A stretch of DNA of 12,496 bases from Paracoccaceae bacterium (GTDB taxonomy: Bacteria; Pseudomonadota; Alphaproteobacteria; Rhodobacterales; Rhodobacteraceae), in contig RGAJ01000025.1 of the NCBI GenBank assembly GCA_009920225.1, positions 1-12,496 of the forward strand, given 5' to 3'. Under the pieces are notes generated by a model. That model was not told the DNA's origin. It ran no database searches and saw nothing but the letters and a program-made list of their open reading frames with translations. The translations under genes and the position numbers were made by a program. Position 1 is the first letter of the stretch. Each line of letters begins with the position of its first letter. Shown one piece after another: positions 1 through 5,598 of the stretch.

Positions 1-560
1 TCAAGACGTTCAAGATGCCCCGCAGAGGCCGCCAAATCGTTTGGCCCGATAAAGATGGCGTCGATCCCATCAACTGCGCAAATCGCATCAATGTTTTCCA
101 CCGCCTCAATGTGTTCACATTGAAGCATGATCGTCAGGTCATGATGTGAGGTGTGCGTGGCATATGCCGTGTCGGATCCCCAACCCGATCCCCGCACCAC
201 CGGCGCGGCATAGCCACGGTGCCCACGGGGGGGATAATAAAAGGCAGAGACAACTTGTTTCGCGTGTTCCGCAGTATTGATCATGGGAACAACGAAGTTC
301 TTAAAGCCACGATCCAGCGCGCGCTTGATCATGGTCTCATCCGCATCAGGCAGACGCAAAATCGGGGTTCCCCCTGCTGCCGTCACGGTGCGCGACAGGG
401 TGACCCAATCCTCTAACCCACCTGGACCATGTTCCCCATCAATGATCAGAATGTCCCAACCATTCGCAACCATCACTTCGGCCACGTTGCAGGAGCCCAA
501 TTCCAACCAAGCGCCAAGAACCATGTCTGGTCCGCGTAACGCATGTTTAAAGCTGTTCAT
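1..560 (-). CDS. HpcH/HpaI-family aldolase (3' end cut by window edge)
   Basis: This is a class II (metal-dependent) aldolase of the HpcH/HpaI family, which cleaves 2-keto-3-deoxy or 4-hydroxy-2-oxo acids to pyruvate (or a related oxoacid) plus an aldehyde. The 186 visible residues contain the family's key positions: the DGEHGP loop with catalytic-type His44, Arg69 in ILRLPD, metal-ligand Glu149 in QCEHIEA, and metal-ligand Asp175 in IGPNDLA. The YPPRGHRG stretch near residue 109 is also typical. The family is usually about 250-260 residues, so roughly 70 C-terminal residues lie outside the window. I chose the ATG at 558-560. An in-frame TTG two codons upstream is better spaced from an AAGGA (6 bases), so it could be the true start. 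It lies 76 bases downstream of hppD on the same strand and is probably cotranscribed. The exact substrate is unknown, and family membership does not prove a role in tyrosine breakdown. Confidence 0.88.
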   Translation of the reverse strand, partial: MNSFKHALRGPDMVLGAWLELGSCNVAEVMVANGWDILIIDGEHGPGGLEDWVTLSRTVTAAGGTPILRLPDADETMIKRALDRGFKNFVVPMINTAEHAKQVVSAFYYPPRGHRGYAAPVVRGSGWGSDTAYATHTSHHDLTIMLQCEHIEAVENIDAICAVDGIDAIFIGPNDLAASAGHLERL

Positions 561-636
561 CGTCAACCCATATCCTTACTTGTGTCACCGATGAGCTTTG
601 CGTGTTTTTGGGTATAAGTCCAATTAATTTATGGTT

Positions 637-1734
637 TCATTCCGCCGCATGTATTTCGCCCATTTCAATTTGTTCGCGCTCGATGCTTTCAAACAGGGCT
701 TTAAAATTGCCTTCGCCAAAGCCATCGTCGCCCTTGCGCTGAATGAATTCAAAAAAGATCGGGCCAACCACGGTTTTGGAAAAGATTTGCAAAAGGATTT
801 TGGTTTCGCCGCCATCTACGACACCTTCGCCATCGATCAAGATGCCGTGTTTTTTCATCCGATCCACAGGTTCATCGTGACCCGCCACCCGTTCAAAGCT
901 TAGGTCATAATACGCGTCTGGGGGTGGGGGCATATAAGTGATGCCGTTTGCGGCAATCTGATCGGTACTGTCATAGATGTCGTTTGTTCCAACCGCGATG
1001 TGTTGAATGCCTTCGCCGTTGTATTTTTTCAAATATGATACGATTTGACCCGTTTCCCCACGGTCTTCGTTGATGGGAATTCGGATCCGGCCACAGGGTG
1101 ACGTCAGTGCACGGCTAAACAGGCCGGTATATTTGCCTTGGATGTCAAAGAACCGGATTTCACGAAAATTAAACAGCGCGCCGTAAAAGTTGAACCATTT
1201 GTCCATATTTCCGCGGAAAACATTATGCGTCAGATGATCGAGGTAATAGAAACCGACACCTTTGGGCTTTGATGGGGCAATCCAATGGAATGCATCGTTA
1301 TAGGGGGATGAGGTGTGATATTGATCGGTGAAATAAATCAACGATCCCCCGATCCCCTGAATTGCGGGCCAGTCCACGGTTTTGTCTGTACCTAGATAGG
1401 GCACAGCACCTTTGGATACCGCATGTTCAAATGCCTTTTGTGCATCGACGACACGCCATGCCATGGATGGGGCGCAGGGGCCATGTTCATTCGCAAACCG
1501 TGCGGCAAAGCTGTTGGGATCTGCATTGATAATATAGGTAATGTCGCCTTGTTGCCAGACCTCAACCGCCTTTGTGGTGTGGGTGGCCACATGCTGATAG
1601 CCCATTTTTGCAAACAAGCTGCGCAATTCGTCGGGGTTGGGATGCGCAAATTCGACGAATTCAAATCCATCGGTGCCTGCGGGATTGTCGGCGGAAATCA
1701 CAGATTGCGGTGCTGTGTGTGGAAATGGTCCCAT
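637..1734 (-). CDS. hppD: 4-hydroxyphenylpyruvate dioxygenase
   Basis: This Fe(II)-dependent, non-2-oxoglutarate dioxygenase converts 4-hydroxyphenylpyruvate to homogentisate, the committed step of tyrosine (and phenylalanine) degradation, in the cytosol. The protein has two vicinal-oxygen-chelate domains; the C-terminal one is catalytic. The three iron ligands are visible: His167 in LDHLTHN, His245 in GIQHIAV and Glu329 in FFEFIQRKGDDGFGEGN, the last being the family's near-invariant C-terminal signature. An in-frame ATG exists five codons upstream (1749), but the start at 1734 is preferred because AAGGAG (1741-1746 on the complement) sits six bases before it, giving 365 residues, normal for the bacterial family. 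It is transcribed divergently from an Lrp/AsnC regulator and is followed by an aldolase gene. No homogentisate dioxygenase or fumarylacetoacetase gene is visible in the window. Confidence 0.97.
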   Translation of the reverse strand: MGPFPHTAPQSVISADNPAGTDGFEFVEFAHPNPDELRSLFAKMGYQHVATHTTKAVEVWQQGDITYIINADPNSFAARFANEHGPCAPSMAWRVVDAQKAFEHAVSKGAVPYLGTDKTVDWPAIQGIGGSLIYFTDQYHTSSPYNDAFHWIAPSKPKGVGFYYLDHLTHNVFRGNMDKWFNFYGALFNFREIRFFDIQGKYTGLFSRALTSPCGRIRIPINEDRGETGQIVSYLKKYNGEGIQHIAVGTNDIYDSTDQIAANGITYMPPPPDAYYDLSFERVAGHDEPVDRMKKHGILIDGEGVVDGGETKILLQIFSKTVVGPIFFEFIQRKGDDGFGEGNFKALFESIEREQIEMGEIHAAE

Positions 1735-1740
1735 GTTCGG

Positions 1741-1746
1741 CTCCTT
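1741..1746 (-). promoter_or_regulatory. ribosome binding site deciding the hppD start
   Basis: On the minus strand this reads AAGGAG, six bases before the ATG at 1734. The longer in-frame ATG at 1749 overlaps this site and has no Shine-Dalgarno sequence of its own, so the shorter hppD reading is preferred. Confidence 0.8.
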
Positions 1747-1812
1747 CATTTTTTACAAGAATACGGCAAGATTTATTCAGATTGGGCGCAAAATGGGGGT
1801 ATTCCAAAGGAA

Positions 1813-1837
1813 AATATACGGTTAAACTGTGAATATT
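1813..1837. promoter_or_regulatory. imperfect 25-base dyad in the hppD / Lrp divergent region (possible operator)
   Basis: AATATAC at the left and GTGAATATT at the right form an interrupted dyad: the outer five bases on each side are exactly complementary, one further position pairs, and the AT-rich centre does not. Lrp/AsnC proteins commonly bind degenerate AT-rich dyads of about this kind next to their own gene. The site lies just before the likely start of the regulator and about 80 bases upstream of hppD. Being AT-rich it could be chance, so the operator assignment is an inference. Confidence 0.3.
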
Positions 1838-1861
1838 ATTTATAACGTGCGGAAAAACAGC

Positions 1862-2317
1862 ATGGATGAATTGGACAGTAAACTTTTGACGCATTTGCAG
1901 CGCGATGCATCGACCACGACGCAGGTCTTGGGTGATCAGTTGCATCTTTCACCCAGCCAGATCGGGCGGCGCAAGCAGCGGTTGGAAGAAACGGGGATTA
2001 TCCTAGGCTACCGTGCCAAGCTGGATCCTGAACGGTTGGGTTTGACGGTACAGGCATTCATCCAAGTGCAGATGCGACGACACGGATCGGGTTTGGGGGA
2101 TCAGTTCATTTCGCTGGTCAAGCGACAGCCGGAAATCATATCGACATGGACATTAACGGGAGAGGCGGATTATTTGTTGCGCGTCTATTGCCGCGATCTA
2201 AAGGCGCTCAATCATCTGATCCACCATGTTTTGTTGGAACATCCAACGGTCGAACGGGTGCATAGCCAGATCGTTATGGATCAAATCCAAGATGATGCAC
2301 CGTTGCCTGTCGGATAA
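1862..2317 (+). CDS. Lrp/AsnC-family transcriptional regulator
   Basis: A 151-residue regulator of the Lrp/AsnC (feast/famine) family. The N-terminal winged helix-turn-helix covers about residues 3-50, with the recognition helix around SPSQIGRRKQRLEETGII. A C-terminal RAM ligand-binding/oligomerisation domain spans about 60-140 and includes the typical TLTGEADYLLRV strand-turn. Such proteins form dimers to octamers that bind amino acids or their derivatives. A longer reading from a GTG at 1829 is open, but the ATG at 1862 gives the usual family N-terminus (MDELDSKLL). The Shine-Dalgarno sequence is weak (GGAAA about 8-11 bases upstream), so the start is not certain. Divergent placement next to hppD suggests it controls tyrosine/phenylalanine catabolism in response to an aromatic amino acid or ketoacid; this is inferred from context only. 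Its stop lies 3 bases from the convergent downstream gene. Confidence 0.92.
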   Translation: MDELDSKLLTHLQRDASTTTQVLGDQLHLSPSQIGRRKQRLEETGIILGYRAKLDPERLGLTVQAFIQVQMRRHGSGLGDQFISLVKRQPEIISTWTLTGEADYLLRVYCRDLKALNHLIHHVLLEHPTVERVHSQIVMDQIQDDAPLPVG

Positions 2318-2320
2318 CGC

Positions 2321-2941
2321 TTAACGTTCGTTAAACCCTTTGCCCGCAAAAATCTGTGGGCGGTATTTTTCGATGCGTGCGATGCGTGTGGCAGATTGTT
2401 TTGCGTCCCCAATCGACATGCAATACCCGCGTTGCCGGCCGGGTGTCAGTGCGTTGAAGGCCTCTGCAAATTCGGGATCTGCGTCTAATGCTGCAATCAG
2501 TTCCTCAGGCATTTCAATTGATGGCGCCACGCGTTTTGGTTTGACCCCACTGTCAGCGGCAGCTTTGGCGCGGTCCAAGTATTGAGTTAAAATTTCGCGC
2601 ATCGCCGCTGGCTGGGACGTTTCCGTGAATTTTATAACATTCGCCGTCTGTGTGTTTTCACCACGTTTTACAAACAAGCTTTCGGCATCTTCTATCAGCT
2701 CGGCGTTCATAAATGACAGGTGAAAATCGGTGCGAAAGGCGCCGAGAACAACAATGTTCTTGCCATTGTGCATGTAACAGGGATGGCCCCATTTCACAAC
2801 TTCGTCTAACCCCGCCGACAAACAAATTTCGCGCAAGGTTTCCAATCCGGATGACCATGTTTGCGTGCTGCACTCTGGTGTGCCGCCACGTTTGCAGCGA
2901 CCACATCCATCCGTAAAATATTGGTCGGCGTGGTCGATCAT
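2321..2941 (-). CDS. YdeI/OmpD-associated (DUF1801-type) family protein
   Basis: A 206-residue protein resembling the YdeI/OmpD-associated family: an N-terminal DUF1801-like fold (about residues 30-125, including VVKWGHPCYMHNGKNIVVLGAF) and a C-terminal YdeI helical segment (about 145-206) with LTPGRQRGYCMSIGDAKQ and IARIEKYRPQI, the family's hallmark. The biochemical function is unknown; some relatives are annotated as bacteriocin-protection proteins on limited evidence. The N-terminus carries Cys13, Cys16 and Cys24 in the pattern CGRCKRGGTPEC, which looks like a small metal-binding motif. No signal peptide is seen. It is the last gene of the minus-strand operon: its ATG lies four bases after the mutT stop with no clear ribosome binding site, so translational coupling is likely. 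Its end is 3 bases from the convergent Lrp-type gene. Confidence 0.78.
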   Translation of the reverse strand: MIDHADQYFTDGCGRCKRGGTPECSTQTWSSGLETLREICLSAGLDEVVKWGHPCYMHNGKNIVVLGAFRTDFHLSFMNAELIEDAESLFVKRGENTQTANVIKFTETSQPAAMREILTQYLDRAKAAADSGVKPKRVAPSIEMPEELIAALDADPEFAEAFNALTPGRQRGYCMSIGDAKQSATRIARIEKYRPQIFAGKGFNER

Positions 2942-2945
2942 GGTG

Positions 2946-3344
2946 CTATAGCCAATCGCGCAGAATCGGGATGAGGGGGATATCAGCGGGGGGCATTGGA
3001 TAGTTTTTTAAATCCTTTGCGTGGACCCACGCCAATTCCTGACCTTCTTTGCCTTGAACAATACCGTTCCATTTGCGACAGGCAAAAAGCGGCATCAACA
3101 GGTGGAAATCATCATAGGTGTGGCTTGCGAATGTCAGTGGTGCAAGGCAGCTGTCCCATGTTTCGATGCCCAATTCTTCGTGTAGCTCTCGAACCAAAGC
3201 GGATTCGGGTGTTTCATTTGGCTCGACTTTGCCACCGGGAAATTCCCATAGACCTTCCAGAGATTTGCCTTTTGGCCGCTGCGCCAAAAGCACGCGCCCA
3301 TCAGCATCAATCAAAGCAACAGCCGAGACAAGGACAATTTTCAT
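2946..3344 (-). CDS. mutT: Nudix hydrolase, MutT-type 8-oxo-dGTP diphosphatase
   Basis: A 132-residue Nudix hydrolase, probably the MutT enzyme that hydrolyses 8-oxo-dGTP to the monophosphate and prevents A:T to C:G transversions. The complete Nudix box GX5EX7REUXEEXGU is at residues 38-60 (begins GKVEPNE, ends RELHEELGI). It is preceded by EGLWEFPGGK, which with the short length is typical of MutT rather than of other Nudix branches. The ATG overlaps the argJ stop in an ATGA arrangement (3341-3344) and no strong Shine-Dalgarno sequence precedes it, so it is probably translated by coupling to argJ. Substrate specificity cannot be proven from sequence; a broader dNTP or thiamine-phosphate-type Nudix role is possible but less likely. 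Confidence 0.93.
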   Translation of the reverse strand: MKIVLVSAVALIDADGRVLLAQRPKGKSLEGLWEFPGGKVEPNETPESALVRELHEELGIETWDSCLAPLTFASHTYDDFHLLMPLFACRKWNGIVQGKEGQELAWVHAKDLKNYPMPPADIPLIPILRDWL

Positions 3345-4570
3345 GATCGATAATCCGCGTTGATTTCGATATATCCATGTGTCAGATCACAGGTCCAAAC
3401 GGTCGCGGTACCATTGCCCAATCCGATGTCCACTTTGATGACCAGATCTTGGGCCTTCATATAGCTGGCGCCTGCATCTTCGGTATAACTTTCGGCGCGC
3501 CACCCGTTTTCGGCAACCAAAATATCACCAAACCAAATCGACAAAAGATCGCGATCCGCAGCCGCCCCAGATTTACCAATCGCCATGACGACGCGACCCC
3601 AGTTTGGGTCTTCTCCTGCGATCGCAGTTTTGATCAGGGGCGAATTTGCGATTGCCATCGCGTGGGTTTTTGCATCTGCGTCAGTTACGGCACCCGTCAC
3701 GCGAATTTCAACGAATTTACTGGCCCCTTCGCCGTCGCGCACGACCTGATGCGCCAGATCAAGGAACAGCGCGTTGAGCGCGGATCTAAATTCGGTGCTG
3801 GACGGGCCGACCGTCACACCGCTTGCGCCTGTTGCAACCATCAACAATGTATCGGACGTCGATGTGTCGCTGTCCACGGTGATGCAGTTGAATGACATGT
3901 CGTTGATCGTGCTGACCATGGCTTGCAAATCGGCTTGGGCGATGTTTGCATCGGTAAAGATATAGACCAACATCGTCGCCATGTCGGGGGCGATCATGCC
4001 TGATCCTTTGGCGATACCTGCGATTTTGATTTGCCCATCGGCGGTGTCAACCGTCACTGTTGATCCCTTGGGGTAAGTGTCGGTCGTCATAATCGCGCGC
4101 GCTGCGGCACCGATCCCGCCCGCATCAAGAGTGGTGTTCAGGTCACCCAAAACCGCAACAATTTTGTCATGTGGCAAGGGTTCGCCAATCACGCCGGTTG
4201 ACGATGTGAAAACGCGATCAATATCCGCACCCGTTGCTTTTGCGGCGGCTTCGGTGATGGCCGCGACAGAGGCGCGACCATGTTTGCCTGTGAAGGCATT
4301 TGAATTGCCAGAATTGACGACAATTGCCAAAGGTCCCGTGCCAGATTTTCCGATTTTTTCCTGACAATCCAAAACCGGCGCTGATCGTGTGGCGGATCGT
4401 GTGAAAACGCCTGCGATTGTGCTGCCTGTATCGGCCACAGCCAACATGACGTCTGTGCGGCCTTTGTATTTCACGCCAGCTTGGGCGGTTGCAAAGCGCA
4501 CACCGTTTATGACGGGAAGATCAGGAAATTTTTCGGGTGCAAGCGGGGATACTTTGGTTATGGCGGCCAT
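3341..4570 (-). CDS. argJ: Bifunctional ornithine acetyltransferase / N-acetylglutamate synthase
   Basis: ArgJ transfers acetyl from N-acetylornithine to glutamate, recycling the acetyl group in arginine synthesis; bifunctional forms also use acetyl-CoA. The 409-residue length is normal. The autoproteolysis site is clear: in KGSGMIAPDMATML the chain would be cut between Ala198 and Thr199, making Thr199 the N-terminal nucleophile of the beta chain. The STGVIGE loop (Thr125-Gly126) matches the oxyanion-hole region, and the end, HGYIEINADYRS, is a typical ArgJ C-terminus. The start ATG directly abuts the TAA of the foldase gene, with a GGAG in the end of that gene six bases before it. argJ overlaps mutT by four bases. 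Whether it is mono- or bifunctional cannot be decided from sequence alone. Confidence 0.97.
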   Translation of the reverse strand: MAAITKVSPLAPEKFPDLPVINGVRFATAQAGVKYKGRTDVMLAVADTGSTIAGVFTRSATRSAPVLDCQEKIGKSGTGPLAIVVNSGNSNAFTGKHGRASVAAITEAAAKATGADIDRVFTSSTGVIGEPLPHDKIVAVLGDLNTTLDAGGIGAAARAIMTTDTYPKGSTVTVDTADGQIKIAGIAKGSGMIAPDMATMLVYIFTDANIAQADLQAMVSTINDMSFNCITVDSDTSTSDTLLMVATGASGVTVGPSSTEFRSALNALFLDLAHQVVRDGEGASKFVEIRVTGAVTDADAKTHAMAIANSPLIKTAIAGEDPNWGRVVMAIGKSGAAADRDLLSIWFGDILVAENGWRAESYTEDAGASYMKAQDLVIKVDIGLGNGTATVWTCDLTHGYIEINADYRS

Positions 4571-5428
4571 TTATTGCTCCAACAGGGATACGTCTTTGAT
4601 CACAGCGCTGTCGATTTTTGTCAAATCCACTTTGGTGATCGTGGCGCTTTTTTGCAATTCCGCGATACGGTTTTCGACCACTTCGCGTTGCATGTCTGCG
4701 GCCAGCTCTGCTTGGACCGACTCAAACTCTGGTGCTTTGACGGGGCGTGTATCATTTAGCTTGATCACATGCCAACCAAATTGCGTTTGCACGGGGGCGG
4801 ACACAGCGCCGACCTTCATCGCTTTGACGGCGTTTTCAAATTCGGCGACCATCATACCTTCGCCAAACCATCCCAATTCACCACCGTTCGGACCTGAGGG
4901 ACCAGTGGAATGTGCCTTGGCCAATTCAGTGAAATCCGCACCTTTTGAAAGGCGGTCAATCATATCTTTTGCCGCGTCTTCGGTTTCCAAAAGAATATGC
5001 GCTGCGCTATATTCGACACCCAAATCGGCACCATCCGCACCATAAGTTTCGGCGTAGCGTGCGCGCACGGTGTCCTCGGTCACTGCCGCCGTGGCGACAT
5101 CGCCAACGGCCATGCCCGCAAGCAACAAGCGTTTTTCATTTTCAAGGGCATACCGCACAGCAGGCGCATCGGGGTTTTGCGCCGTTTGGGACAAGAGAGT
5201 TTGTTGGATCATTTGTTCCAACAGACCTTCGAACAATTGTTCGGTTGAAATGCTTTTATAATTTTCGGGCAAGGTGTCATATGCCAAGATCAGATGACCC
5301 ACAGTGATATCGGTCCCGTTGATTGTGGCGACAACGGTTTCCGCGGTTGTTGCCTCTTGTGCAAAGCTTGATGAGGACATCATGGCCGTGATTGCCAAAA
5401 TACTTGCGGTTTTTTTCCAAAAAGTCAT
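4571..5428 (-). CDS. Exported parvulin-type peptidyl-prolyl cis-trans isomerase (foldase)
   Basis: A 285-residue secreted peptidyl-prolyl isomerase of the PrsA/SurA/PpiD-like group, expected to assist folding of exported proteins in the periplasm. Residues 1-23 form a signal peptide (FWKK, then a hydrophobic stretch, ending SSSSFA before QEA). A helical chaperone-like region follows (about 30-135), then the parvulin domain at about 139-229, with YSAAHILLETE, the NGGELGWFGEG signature and QTQFGWHVIKL. A C-terminal helix closes the protein. The open frame extends upstream to an ATG at 5485, but the start at 5428 is preferred because AAGGAG lies six bases before it and a normal signal peptide then begins the protein. 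It heads the operon with argJ, mutT and the YdeI-like gene, and is divergent from secA, consistent with a shared link to protein export. The exact orthologue name is uncertain. Confidence 0.93.
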   Translation of the reverse strand: MTFWKKTASILAITAMMSSSSFAQEATTAETVVATINGTDITVGHLILAYDTLPENYKSISTEQLFEGLLEQMIQQTLLSQTAQNPDAPAVRYALENEKRLLLAGMAVGDVATAAVTEDTVRARYAETYGADGADLGVEYSAAHILLETEDAAKDMIDRLSKGADFTELAKAHSTGPSGPNGGELGWFGEGMMVAEFENAVKAMKVGAVSAPVQTQFGWHVIKLNDTRPVKAPEFESVQAELAADMQREVVENRIAELQKSATITKVDLTKIDSAVIKDVSLLEQ

Positions 5429-5434
5429 CTGAAA

Positions 5435-5440
5435 CTCCTT
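5435..5440 (-). promoter_or_regulatory. ribosome binding site deciding the foldase start
   Basis: AAGGAG on the minus strand, six bases before the ATG at 5428. It supports this start over the ATG at 5485, whose extra 19 codons would place a non-signal sequence in front of the signal peptide. Confidence 0.8.
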
Positions 5441-5469
5441 TATATACTGACTGCTCAGGCCTGATAGCG

Positions 5470-5498
5470 TTGACACTATGGTCACAGCCCCTTACATC
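5470..5498 (+). promoter_or_regulatory. candidate secA promoter
   Basis: A perfect -35 hexamer TTGACA (5470-5475) is followed after 17 bases by TACATC (5493-5498), a 3-of-6 match to the -10 consensus. Transcription would begin near 5505, giving a secA leader of about 95 bases. The -10 is weak, so the call rests mainly on the -35 box, the correct spacing and the position in the divergent region. Confidence 0.35.
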
Positions 5499-5598
5499 GC
5501 TAGGTGAATTTGTAAAGAACTGCAATCACTACCTATTGGCTGATAGCATAGCAGACAAGGCCAAGCAGCTCTTTGTTGCATGATAAAAAGGGATCACC

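Noticed and set aside
561..636. Possible promoter or terminator between hppD and the aldolase
   Set aside because: No stem with a T run and no convincing -35/-10 pair could be found; the gap is short enough for simple cotranscription.
2321..2334. TTAACG-TT-CGTTAA hairpin at the convergent junction of the Lrp-type and YdeI-like genes, considered as a terminator
   Set aside because: The stem is only six pairs and AT-rich, the loop is two bases, and there is no T run; it also overlaps coding sequence.
4389..5045. A 218-codon plus-strand open frame opposite the foldase and argJ
   Set aside because: It lies antisense across two well-supported genes, has no ribosome binding site or recognisable motif, and looks like a codon-bias shadow.
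5479..5508. A short upstream open frame (MVTAPYIAR) before secA, considered as a SecM-like leader peptide
   Set aside because: It begins inside the spacer of the candidate secA promoter, has no ribosome binding site or arrest-motif resemblance, and is too short and too far from secA.
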